From Pseudomonadales bacterium (GTDB taxonomy: Bacteria > Pseudomonadota > Gammaproteobacteria > Pseudomonadales > Azotimanducaceae): a DNA stretch of 64,000 nucleotides. The DNA is taken from NCBI GenBank assembly GCA_024234635.1, contig JACKNX010000009.1, forward strand, positions 62,001 through 126,000, in the 5' to 3' direction. The number at the start of each line of letters is the position of its first letter. The first letter of the stretch is position 1. Made by a program: the position numbers and the translations under genes. Shown one piece after another: positions 53,317 through 61,346 of the stretch. The notes beneath the pieces were generated by a model. That model was not told where the DNA came from. It saw nothing but the letters and a program-made list of their open reading frames with translations, and did no database searches.

Positions 53317-53753
53317 TCCGCACTCTCCTCGGCAGCGTTCGCTTCGCTGTCCGCGTTACTGTTGTCACGGCGACGCGCAGCCAGCTCCTCTTCACGACGG
53401 CGATCGCGCTCCTTGTCCTTCTCCTGCTCGCGCAGCTCCTCCTCGTAGATGCGGGAGCGGCCCGTTTCCGGCTTCTTGCGGCGGATGATCAGGTAACGGA
53501 TCACCGCATCGTTGAAACGGAAGGAACTCTCGAGTTCGTCCAGGGTCTCCTGGCCTGCCTCGATGTTCATCAGGATGTAGTGCGCCTTGTGGATCTTGGA
53601 AACGGTAAAGGCGAGCTGGCGACGACCCCAGTCCTCCGTACGGTGGACCTTGCCTTCGCCCCGTTCAATGAGGGACTGGTAGCGTTCGATCATTCCCGGC
53701 ACCTGATCGCTCTGATCCGGGTGCACGAGGAATACGACCTCGTAATGTCGCAT
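53313..53753 (-). CDS. rpsF: 30S ribosomal protein S6
   Basis: 146 residues from the ATG at 53753, with AAGGAGAT upstream; the long open frame before it is not protein-like. MRHYEVVFLVHPDQSDQVPG and KIHKAHYILMNIEA identify S6. It has an unusually long charged tail (about residues 105-146) of Glu, Arg and Lys, longer than in many species. First gene of the operon. Confidence 0.97.
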   Translation of the reverse strand: MRHYEVVFLVHPDQSDQVPGMIERYQSLIERGEGKVHRTEDWGRRQLAFTVSKIHKAHYILMNIEAGQETLDELESSFRFNDAVIRYLIIRRKKPETGRSRIYEEELREQEKDKERDRRREEELAARRRDNSNADSEANAAEESAE

Positions 53754-53917
53754 GACATCTCCTTGTGGAATCCCGCCAGGAATGCCTGACGGGTGCCCCC
53801 GCCCAGGGTTACTGAGAACCGCGGAAGAGCGTGGAGCAAGGTTGAAAGGGCCCGCAATTCTAGTGGCGGGGCAAACCGATGGCAATGCCGGCGACAGCGA
53901 GTCGCCCGCGAAAGACG

Positions 53918-54646
53918 TCAGGAACGCTGACGAACCACTTCGAACAGCAGGATACCGGCCGCCACCGAGACGTTGAGGCTCTCCACCGCGCCTGCCATCG
54001 GGATACCGACGAGGTGATCGCACGCTTCGCGGGTGAGACGTCGCATGCCGCTTCCTTCACTGCCCATCACGATGGCGATGTCGCCCGTGTAGTCCACCGC
54101 GTGCCAGGGCGCGGGGGCCGTATCGTCCGTGCCGACCAGCCAGATGCCAGCCTCCTTGAGCCGTTCGAGATGCCGGGCGAGGTTGGTCACGGCCACCAGA
54201 CGCAGCGACTCGGCGCCGCCAGCGGCGGTTTTGAGCACCACGTCGTTGATCGGCGCCGTGTTGCGCTCCGGGAAGATCACCGCCTGCACCCCGGCAGCGT
54301 TGGCGCTGCGCAGGCAGGCTCCCAGGTTGCGCGGATCGGTGACCCCATCGAGCACCAGCAAGAGCCGCGGCTGCGGCAGGCTGGCCAGCAGCGGAATGAA
54401 TTCTTCTTCGTGCAGGGGGGCGAGTTCCTGGCAGAAGGCCGCCACGCCCTGATGGTTGCCTTCCACCCGCTGATCCAGCCAGCTCTTCTGCACGGCTTCG
54501 AAACGCAAACCCGCCGCTTTCGCCAGCGCAATCACTTCCTGAACCCGGGTGTCGCGCCGGCCCTGCACGTAGTAAAGCGCGCGCACCCGCTCAGGATGCG
54601 TGTTCAGCACCTCGCGCACCGCATGGAATCCGTGCACAAAACTCAT
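53918..54646 (-). CDS. rlmB: 23S rRNA (guanosine-2251-2'-O)-methyltransferase
   Basis: 242 residues. An N-terminal substrate-binding domain, then the SPOUT motifs DGVTDPRNLGACLRSA, IVMGSEGSGMRRLT and IPMAGAVESLNVSVAAGILLFE. It methylates G2251 in the P loop of 23S rRNA using SAM. Downstream of rnr by 14 bases, the conserved rnr-rlmB order. Confidence 0.96.
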   Translation of the reverse strand: MSFVHGFHAVREVLNTHPERVRALYYVQGRRDTRVQEVIALAKAAGLRFEAVQKSWLDQRVEGNHQGVAAFCQELAPLHEEEFIPLLASLPQPRLLLVLDGVTDPRNLGACLRSANAAGVQAVIFPERNTAPINDVVLKTAAGGAESLRLVAVTNLARHLERLKEAGIWLVGTDDTAPAPWHAVDYTGDIAIVMGSEGSGMRRLTREACDHLVGIPMAGAVESLNVSVAAGILLFEVVRQRS

Positions 54647-54660
54647 TGCTCCGAATCCCG

Positions 54661-56796
54661 TCAGCGGCGCCTGCCGCGTCCCCGCCGTTCACCGCCGCGT
54701 GGGGGACGTTCCCCACCTTCGCGTCGCGCCGGACCAGCTGTTCGCCCGCCGCCGGGGCGAACCAGCTCCAGATCGATGCGCCCGAGCGGTGGCCGCACTT
54801 CCCGCACCCGCACCCGCACGGCATCGCCGAGCCGGTAACGCATGCCCGAACGATCCCCCACCAGGGCCATGGCATGTGGCTGAAAGCGGAAATAGTCCTG
54901 GCCAAGCTCCGAGATATGCACCAGACCCTGCACGTAGTAACCGTCCAGTTCCACGAACAGCCCGAACTCGGTGACCCCGCCGATGCGGCCTGCAATCTCT
55001 TCACCAACATGGTCGCCGACAAAATCGCATTTCAGCCAGCCGTCCACGCCCCGCTCCGCCTGTTCCGCCCGACGTTCGGTAAAAGAGATGTGAGCGCCCA
55101 CTTCTGCCAGCTCGTGCTCGTTCATTGCCGGCGGTTTGCCACGCAGAATGGCCTTGATGGCGCGATGCACGACCAGATCCGCGTAGCGGCGGATCGGTGA
55201 GGTGAAATGCATGTAGTGGCTGAGCGCGAGACCGAAGTGGCCGATGTTGCCCGGTTGGTAAACCGCCTGCTGCATGCTGCGCAGTACCAGCATCTGGAAT
55301 ATCCAGGCATCGGGTCGCGGCGCAATCTGCTCCAGCGCGGTCTGCACGCTGCGCGGGTTGACCTCTTTTGCCAGATGCACGCCAGCCATCGCAAATGCAT
55401 CCCGGAGCTGTGCCAGCTTCAGCGCCTCCGGCTGGCCATGCACCCGATACAGGGCCAGCGCGCCGTGTTGCTCTACAAACTCCGCGGCGCAGACGTTGGC
55501 CGCGATCATCGCCTCTTCGATCAGGCGGTGCGCATCGTTGCGCACTTCGGGGTGAATGGCCGCAATCCGTCCGTTGCGCAGCTCCAGACGCGATTCGTGG
55601 GTCTCGAAATCAAGCCCCCCGCGTTTCTCCCTGGCGCGTACCAGCGCCCGGAAGCACCGGTGCAGCGCCTCTATCGACGCGAGCACTTCAGGCTCCACAT
55701 CCAGTGTCTCGCCCTTCAGGTGCGCGGCGACGCCGGTATAGGTAAGCCGCTGCCAGGAACGGATGAGCGCTTCGTGGAAGCTAAACTCGCGCACCCGTCC
55801 CGCGGAGGTGACAACCATGTCGCAGACCACGGCCAGCCGGGGCACCTGTGGCTTCAGCGAGCACAGCTCATTGGAGAGCTCCTCCGGCAGCATGGGAATG
55901 ACGGTGCCCGGCAGATAGACCGAGTTGCCCCGCGTGCGCGCCTCCATGTCGATGGCGCCGCCGGCTTTCACATAGTTGCCAACGTCGGCAATCGCCACCA
56001 CCAGGCGAAAATTCACCCCCTGACGCGCGCAGAACACGGCGTCATCAAAATCCTTGGCGGTCTCGCCATCGATGGTGACAAGCGGCAGCCCGCGCAAATC
56101 GAGTCGTCCCTTCGGCAGCCGGTTGGGAACCGCCGCCGGCAGGGCTGCCACTGCATCCCCGATAGCTGGCGGCCACACCGCCGGGATGTGCAGCCCGTCA
56201 ACCTGCGTCTGGATGGCTCGCTCGAGCACCGTTTCCCCGTGCACGACATCAACGACACGGCCGGACAACCCTTGCCCGTCCTCGCCCGTGATCTCCACGT
56301 GCACGATGTCGCCATGTGTGCCCACGTCGGGCCGACTGACCAGGTGCACCCGCCCGCGATAGTCCGTGGCCAGGGATTCGACGTAGGGGAAACGCCCCAT
56401 CCAGTTGAGCTCGCCCACCAGGATGCGGGTGGACTGATCGAGAATTTCGTCGACCTGCGCGCGGTCGTCGACGATACGCGCCCGCACCCGATCGCCAGCG
56501 CGAATACGGCTGCCGCGCTGCCGCTCGATTTCATGACCTTCGACCGACAGCGTCTTGCCGTGCTGCTGCACGATGCCTTCAACGGTCTCAGCAAGATCCA
56601 CGAGGTACCACGCCCCACCGGCACCCTGCTCGAGCTCGCCGTTGCGCAGCATGCCCCGCAAAACCTGCTTGAGTTCTCGCGTGCCGGCCCGCATGCGGTC
56701 CGAGAAAGCGTCAACCAATTCGGGCCACACGGCCGAGCCGCCGCACTGACGCAGATGTGCGGCAACGGCGGCGGCGGTAACGCGGGAGTTAGACAT
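54661..56796 (-). CDS. rnr: Ribonuclease R
   Basis: 711 residues from the ATG at 56796. An N-terminal winged-helix, two cold-shock domains, the RNB catalytic core (TIDGETAKDFDDAVFC, DVGNYVKAGGAIDMEARTRG, in parts) and a C-terminal S1 domain ending in a basic Arg/Gly-rich tail. It is a 3'-5' exoribonuclease for structured RNA and trans-translation. Transcribed with rlmB. Confidence 0.96.
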   Translation of the reverse strand: MSNSRVTAAAVAAHLRQCGGSAVWPELVDAFSDRMRAGTRELKQVLRGMLRNGELEQGAGGAWYLVDLAETVEGIVQQHGKTLSVEGHEIERQRGSRIRAGDRVRARIVDDRAQVDEILDQSTRILVGELNWMGRFPYVESLATDYRGRVHLVSRPDVGTHGDIVHVEITGEDGQGLSGRVVDVVHGETVLERAIQTQVDGLHIPAVWPPAIGDAVAALPAAVPNRLPKGRLDLRGLPLVTIDGETAKDFDDAVFCARQGVNFRLVVAIADVGNYVKAGGAIDMEARTRGNSVYLPGTVIPMLPEELSNELCSLKPQVPRLAVVCDMVVTSAGRVREFSFHEALIRSWQRLTYTGVAAHLKGETLDVEPEVLASIEALHRCFRALVRAREKRGGLDFETHESRLELRNGRIAAIHPEVRNDAHRLIEEAMIAANVCAAEFVEQHGALALYRVHGQPEALKLAQLRDAFAMAGVHLAKEVNPRSVQTALEQIAPRPDAWIFQMLVLRSMQQAVYQPGNIGHFGLALSHYMHFTSPIRRYADLVVHRAIKAILRGKPPAMNEHELAEVGAHISFTERRAEQAERGVDGWLKCDFVGDHVGEEIAGRIGGVTEFGLFVELDGYYVQGLVHISELGQDYFRFQPHAMALVGDRSGMRYRLGDAVRVRVREVRPPLGRIDLELVRPGGGRTAGPARREGGERPPRGGERRGRGRRR

Positions 56797-56911
56797 GTTT
56801 GACACTCTAGCGATGCATTCAGTAAATTGCGCGCCCGATTCGATGGATCGCCGGCCAGGACAGGTCTGACAGGCAGTGTCAGCCCGCGCCAACCGAGTGA
56901 TCGACCCGCCT

Positions 56912-56998
56912 GCCGAGGTGGTGAAATTGGTAGACACGCCAGCTTCAGGTGCTGGTGGGGGTAACCCCGTGAAGGTTCAAGTCCTTTCCTCGGCACCA
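56912..56998 (+). tRNA. tRNA-Leu, anticodon CAG
   Basis: 87 bases including an encoded 3' CCA. The acceptor stem GCCGAGG pairs with CCTCGGC. The anticodon stem-loop is CCAGC-TTCAGGT-GCTGG with anticodon CAG, and a long variable arm (GGTGGGGGTAACCCCGTG region) marks a class II tRNA. The T-loop GTTCAAGTC is standard. Divergently placed from rnr. Confidence 0.96.
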
Positions 56999-57009
56999 TT
57001 TCCTGGCAA

Positions 57010-57039
57010 CTCCTGTCAGCCCCTGTCAACTCCTGTCAA
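57010..57039 (+). repeat. Three tandem 10-base units
   Basis: Three near-identical units of CTCCTGTCAA (the middle two positions vary) run just after the tRNA-Leu 3' end. Too short to classify; it might be replication slippage. Confidence 0.6.
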
Positions 57040-57120
57040 CAGACAGACCGCAAGCGCACAGACACCCGGCTCCCGACGTTGGCGTTGTGATCAACGTGTG
57101 CGCCAACTATAAAGGTCGGC

Positions 57121-58044
57121 ATGACTATGCAATTCCCCGCCCGTCGATCGACCGGGCACCGGTCCCGTAAACTTCTCACCGCCCTGTCGATTCTGCTGTC
57201 CGTCACCGGTGCCACGAACGCCGGCGCCGCAACCTATCGCCTCAACGAGGATATCGTCGGCTTTGCCCGACAGATCACCACACGCTACGAGGACACGCTG
57301 GCAGCCATCGCGGAGCGGGAAGGCCTTGGTTTCCAGGAACTGCGGGACGCCAATCCCGATGTGGACGCCTGGCTGCCGGGAGACGGCACGACGGTGGTGC
57401 TACCCACCCGTTACGTACTGCCGGCCATCCCGCGCGACGGGGTGGTCATCAATCTCGCGGAGTTTCGGCTCTACTTTTTCAAGGACGGGCGGGTGACGAC
57501 CTATCCGGTGGGCATCGGCCGGGACGAGTACCAGACGCCGCTGGGGACATCCCGGGTCGTGGCCCATATTGAAAAACCCATGTGGACACCCACCGCGGTA
57601 TCCCGGCGGGAACACGCGGAAGCTGGCGATCCGCTCCCCGTGACGGTGCCACACGGACCGGACAATCCGCTGGGTGATTTTGCGCTCAAGCTGTCACGCG
57701 CCGGCTATTTCATCCATGGCACGAACAAGCCATTCGGCGTCGGACAGACGGTCAGCCAGGGTTGTATCCGTCTGTACAACCCGCACATCGCCACACTCAG
57801 TGAACTGGTGGCCAACGGTACAACGGTGAACATGATCGATCAGCCGCTGAAGATCGGCCGGCGGGAAGAGGCGGTGTTCATTGAAGTGCACAACAGCCCG
57901 TACTCCAACCCCTCGGTGGAGACACTGCTCGCGCAAATCGACCGTTGGTCAGAGGGAGCCGATGTGGTGCTCGACCGGGCCCGGATCGTGGACGTACTTG
58001 GCGCACGCACGGGCATGCCGGTGCGTGTGGATGTGCATCACTGA
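57121..58044 (+). CDS. L,D-transpeptidase (YkuD family)
   Basis: 307 residues. A signal peptide with a basic start (ends near GAGA, about residue 36), a LysM-like region (RYEDTLAAIAEREGLGFQELRDANP, in parts) and a YkuD catalytic domain with FIHGTNKPFGVGQTVSQGCI (His and Cys of the HxGT...SxGCIR pattern). Periplasmic. Such enzymes attach Lpp to peptidoglycan or make 3-3 crosslinks; an Lpp-like gene lies next door, convergent, which favours the attachment role. Confidence 0.9.
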   Translation: MTMQFPARRSTGHRSRKLLTALSILLSVTGATNAGAATYRLNEDIVGFARQITTRYEDTLAAIAEREGLGFQELRDANPDVDAWLPGDGTTVVLPTRYVLPAIPRDGVVINLAEFRLYFFKDGRVTTYPVGIGRDEYQTPLGTSRVVAHIEKPMWTPTAVSRREHAEAGDPLPVTVPHGPDNPLGDFALKLSRAGYFIHGTNKPFGVGQTVSQGCIRLYNPHIATLSELVANGTTVNMIDQPLKIGRREEAVFIEVHNSPYSNPSVETLLAQIDRWSEGADVVLDRARIVDVLGARTGMPVRVDVHH

Positions 58045-58070
58045 CTGATCTGTGTCAACGCGCCCGCCAG

Positions 58071-58156
58071 CCGGAAGTCGCTCCGCCCGGTAGCTTCCGG
58101 ATCGGCGGCAGTCACCTACCGGCCCGGGACGATTCGGACGAAAGCACGCCCGAATC
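58071..58156. terminator. Two hairpins between convergent genes
   Basis: Inverted repeats CCGGAAG/CTTCCGG (58071-58100) and GATTCGG/CCGAATC (58131-58156) lie in the short gap between the L,D-transpeptidase and lipoprotein genes. Neither has a T-run, so they are at best weak or factor-dependent stop signals. Confidence 0.3.
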
Positions 58157-58170
58157 GCTTCCCGTCAGGC

Positions 58171-58440
58171 TTATTTGCGCGAACAGCAGGTATTGGCCAT
58201 ACGGTCGATCTTTTCGTTGGCGCCCTGTGCCGCTGACAAGGCCCGCTCCGCCATTGCCGCCGCGCTCGCCGCTTCCCGCTTGGCTTCAGCAGCCGCGCTT
58301 TGTGCAGCGCTGGCATTGCCGGCGCTGCTTTCGAGCTGGGCAACCCGCGACTTCAGCGCGTTCATCTCTTCCGTCATCTTCGTGGACGCACAGCCGGTGA
58401 GCAGAAGCACCGCGAATGCAGCAATGGTGAGCTTACGCAT
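58171..58440 (-). CDS. Lpp-like alanine-zipper outer-membrane lipoprotein
   Basis: 89 residues. Lipobox LLLTGC with the modified Cys17, then an alanine-rich zipper helix (AAQSAAAEAKREAASAAAMA) and a C-terminal CCSRK. A terminal Lys is the residue joined to peptidoglycan in Braun lipoprotein, whose tail is YRK; here two cysteines precede SRK. It would be outer-membrane anchored and trimeric. Its convergent neighbour is an L,D-transpeptidase, the enzyme class that makes this bond. Confidence 0.85.
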   Translation of the reverse strand: MRKLTIAAFAVLLLTGCASTKMTEEMNALKSRVAQLESSAGNASAAQSAAAEAKREAASAAAMAERALSAAQGANEKIDRMANTCCSRK

Positions 58441-58730
58441 AAGAACTCCGATTTCTTGAGGAACAGTGTAGGTAGACTAACCGCTTAACAGGCCAATGAA
58501 AAAGGTTATGCGCATCTGGTCGCGTCGAAGCGCCACAACCTGCCCCACAAAGGACCGGCGAGATGCGCGTTTCAGGCCGGCTGCAAGCGAAAGCCATTGC
58601 GCCACTCTGTGCCGGGAACCTGCGGCGCTCAATCGGGGCTTCCACGCATCACCGGCCAGGTGCGCCACGCCGCTGACTTTTCCAACCGCAACGCGTTACT
58701 GTACACATCCGCGAACATCGAGGTGAGCGC

Positions 58731-59828
58731 ATGATTCTGGAGTCACTTGATATTGGCCGATCCGCCTTCGAGCAGGGGACCGGCTGGCAACTCAAGCCCG
58801 AGGGCGCGTGCAAGGGTGAGGTATGTATTCCCCTGCCATCACCCCCGGGCGATGAGGTGCACGTCGAATCGCTTGCCGCGGCGATGGGGTTGCCGCTGGT
58901 GAAAGCCGGGGAGCAGGCCCTGTGGGCACTGGGGCCCGAACACGTCAGCGGCCACGCCCTCACCACCGCGGACGCACCGGACCTGTGTCTGCCGGACCTG
59001 AACGGCAACCCGTTTCACCTGTCCAGCCTGCGCGGCAGGAAGGTACTGCTCTACGCCTGGGCACCCTACTGAGGCTGCTCCCGCGACCTGCCCGTGTGGC
59101 AGGCATTGCGCGATGCGCTCAGCCCCAAGGGCTTTGAACTGGTGACCATTGGTCTGGATACCCTCGGTGCGCAAGGTTGCCGCGCGTTCATGGAGGCCGC
59201 CGCTCCGACCCATCCGGCGCTGATCGATTCCCACCATGTGGTGGCGGACCTGTTCGGTATCACCAATATCCCCCAGAGTGTGTGGATCAACGAGCAGGGT
59301 CGCATCGTACGGCCAGCCGAGGCCGCCCCGGCCCCACCCGACATCCCTCGCGGTCAGCCGCCGGCGATGTCCGGGGAACTGCCGCAGCGCTTCATCGAAA
59401 TCTTCACCGAAGCCTCAAAGATCACGCAGGATGCCGTCGGCTATCACGCCGCGCTGAGGGACTGGGTGGATAACGGCGACAGCAGCCGATACGCCCTGTC
59501 GGCGACCGAGGTCATCGCCCGGTCGCGACCGCGAAACGCTGATGTCGCGCTGGGGCATGCCCATTTCGAACTCGCCTGTGAGCTGGAGCGACGCGGCCGG
59601 CACGACGCGGCAATCGCCCATTTCCGGGAAGCGCATCGCCTGGTGCCGGACAGCTGGACCTTCCGCCGGCAGGCATGGTCGCTCGAGCCCGTGGGCGACA
59701 GCGCGCTTGCCCGCTTCTGGCAGGGACCCGCGCCGGACCGACCCGCGGACTGGCCATATGCAGGTGACTGGCTGACAGACATCCGCAGGGAAGGGCCTGA
59801 GAACTACTACGATACCTGGCGGCCCTGA
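58731..59828 (+). CDS. Redoxin-domain protein, probable selenoprotein (in-frame TGA at 59070)
   Basis: One reading frame runs from the ATG at 58731 (AGGTGAG upstream) to TGA at 59826-59828, broken only by TGA at 59070-59072 (codon 114). Residues around it read LLYAWAPY-U-GCSRDLPVWQ, where the TGA falls in the redox CxxC-like position of a thioredoxin fold (FHLSSLRGRKVLLYAW before; PQSVWINEQGRIVRP after). A hairpin 15-31 bases downstream has stem CCTGCC/GGCAGG and a CGTGT loop. If read as Sec the product is 365 residues, with a helical, TPR-like C-terminus. Without Sec it would be a truncated 113-residue product. Confidence 0.82.
59073..59110 (+). promoter_or_regulatory. Candidate bacterial SECIS element
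   Basis: Directly after the in-frame TGA (59070-59072), stem CCTGCC (59087-59092) pairs with GGCAGG (59098-59103) around the 5-base loop CGTGT (59093-59097). A lower CGC/GCG helix (near 59082-59084 and 59108-59110) can extend it past an internal loop. The loop starts 20 bases after the TGA and has G at its second position, in line with published bacterial SECIS rules. Confidence 0.62.
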
Positions 59829-59898
59829 CGGGGCTTGCCGGGCGTCGCATTGCCGCAGGAAAGCCCGGGGCGGTTCGAAGCACCAACGGCCGTACAAG

Positions 59899-59983
59899 GC
59901 TGGCAACTGGCCACATGGCGACTGCCAGCGCTGTCGCGCATGGAACCTGGTTCCATGAGAGGCTGCTTTATCAGCAGCCTGAC
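59899..59983 (+). repeat. Composite palindromic repeat, copy D (short form)
   Basis: Contains the second module of the family (ACTGGCCACATGGCGACTG, CCAGCGCTGTCGCGCATGG, and palindrome GGAACCTGGTTCC) followed by the terminal hairpin GGCTGCTTTATCAGCAGCC, but not the roughly 120-base inner part of copies A-C. So it looks like an internally deleted or solo form. It lies between the selenoprotein and ECF genes. Confidence 0.8.
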
Positions 59984-60027
59984 AGACGCCGCCACGCGAA
60001 GCGTACCGCCGCGCTAAACTGCATGGC

Positions 60028-60573
60028 ATGACAGACGTTACACAGATTCTCCAGAGCTGGTCACAACAGTCCCGTGACGATCGCGGCCGTGTCGTGGCCG
60101 CGTTGTACGACGAGCTGCGCCGCAATGCCGCCAATCATCTGCGCGGCGAACGCGGTGTCGTGGATCTGCAACCCACCTCACTGGTGAACGAGGCGTACTT
60201 CCGCCTGGTGAACATCGATCGCATCGATCTCAACGGCAGATCCCATTTCCTCGGCCTTGCCGGGCGCATCATGCGTGAGGTGCTGGTGGACGAGGCGCGC
60301 AAGCTACGCGCCTCCAAGAGGGATCAGGCACTGCAGACGCATTTCACCGGCGACTTCGACTCCGGCGCCACGCCACTTACCGACATTCTGCAGGTCGACG
60401 AACTGCTCAACGAACTCGAGGCCATCGATCCCCAGTACGTGCAACTGTTCGAGGCCCGCGCCTTTGCCGGCATGACCATCGAAGAAGCAGCCCAGATGCT
60501 GGACCTGTCGGTTTCCACCGTTAAACGCAAGTGGAAAGTGGTCATGGCGTGGCTGCGGGAAAAAACCGGCTGA
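60028..60573 (+). CDS. ECF-type sigma factor paired with Ser/Thr kinase (ECF43-like)
   Basis: 181 residues. Region 2 (LQPTSLVNEAYFRLVNIDRI...AGRIMREVLVDEARK) and region 4 (AFAGMTIEEAAQMLDLSVST, VKRKWKV) are intact. It is a close paralogue of the product of 12465-13031. The gene for a kinase-TPR protein lies about 770 bases on. In the Vibrio EcfP/PknT pair, which belongs to this class, the sigma factor is activated by threonine phosphorylation; Thr50 in DLQPTSL is a candidate site. No anti-sigma gene is seen. Confidence 0.9.
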   Translation: MTDVTQILQSWSQQSRDDRGRVVAALYDELRRNAANHLRGERGVVDLQPTSLVNEAYFRLVNIDRIDLNGRSHFLGLAGRIMREVLVDEARKLRASKRDQALQTHFTGDFDSGATPLTDILQVDELLNELEAIDPQYVQLFEARAFAGMTIEEAAQMLDLSVSTVKRKWKVVMAWLREKTG

Positions 60574-60622
60574 GCACGGCTCGCTGAGGCAAGCGTGCTT
60601 CCCGGAGGCTTTACCGGATACC

Positions 60623-61042
60623 CTACCATCCGTTGCCCTGACCGGGCGGCATGCCACCACCGGACTGCGACCACGCGCCAGGAGCATTCACCGACTGGGG
60701 ATACTGCTGGCTGGGCTGCATCGGATACTGGCCGCTCGAAGGCAGATACGCGTTGTTGCCTGGCTGCGACGGCATCATCTGCGGACTGACATAACCACCC
60801 GGCATCTGTGCGGCGTTGGGAGAGACATACCCGCCGCCCGGCATCGGCTGGCAACCCGGCCGCCCCTGCACCATGGCTGGCGCCGTGCCAGGCGGACACT
60901 GCTGCGAATAGCTCATGCCGCCGCCAGGAACCTGGTTGTAGTAGCCTTCGTTGAACCCGGCGCGAAAGTCATCGGACAGCAGCGCCATCAGCAGAATGGC
61001 AGCAACGACGCCCGCCAGCACTTTCAGAACCATCTTTCCCAT
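60623..61042 (-). CDS. Membrane-anchored Pro/Gly/Gln/Ser-rich small protein
   Basis: 139 residues from the ATG at 61042, with GGGAGA upstream. One N-terminal membrane segment (VLKVLAGVVAAILLMALL) then GFNEGYYNQVPGGGMSYSQQ and a Pro/Gly/Ser/Gln/Tyr-rich tail ending in GNGW. Two cysteines (CPPGTAPAMVQGRPGC) may pair. It lies on the opposite strand between the ECF and kinase genes. The shape matches the proteins at 11238 and 16195. Function unknown. Confidence 0.75.
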   Translation of the reverse strand: MGKMVLKVLAGVVAAILLMALLSDDFRAGFNEGYYNQVPGGGMSYSQQCPPGTAPAMVQGRPGCQPMPGGGYVSPNAAQMPGGYVSPQMMPSQPGNNAYLPSSGQYPMQPSQQYPQSVNAPGAWSQSGGGMPPGQGNGW

Positions 61043-61346
61043 GTCGTTTTCTCCCGTACCGTAGTCGTTTCCATATCCCCGTTGAACGACGGATCGCAAC
61101 GGAGCATCCGGGCTGGTTACCGGGACATCACACACAACCCACCCGGTACCTGCCTATCAAGGCGTGACGGCGCGGGATTTCAGGTCACGAAGACAAGCCT
61201 TTCTCACGCCCCGGAGTGCCGGTAACTTCCCGGCGATCGCGCGCCCGGGGTCACGTTCGGCGACTGGTCCACGCACGACACGCTGAATGGCCCGAGCCGG
61301 CGTGCTGTGAGAAAGTGTTTCGTGATCACGGGCGACTGGAGAAGCC
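61043..61346. other. Divergent intergenic region
   Basis: A 304-base stretch between the anchored protein gene and the kinase gene. It must carry promoters for both, perhaps ones read by the adjacent ECF factor, but I cannot see a repeated box shared with other promoters here. No RNA gene or repeat is visible. Confidence 0.35.

Noticed and set aside
59070..59072. Reading the redoxin gene as two separate genes or a simple pseudogene
   Set aside because: The frame continues without a shift, no second ribosome-binding site precedes a sensible start, and the stop is precisely at a redox-active position with a hairpin after it.
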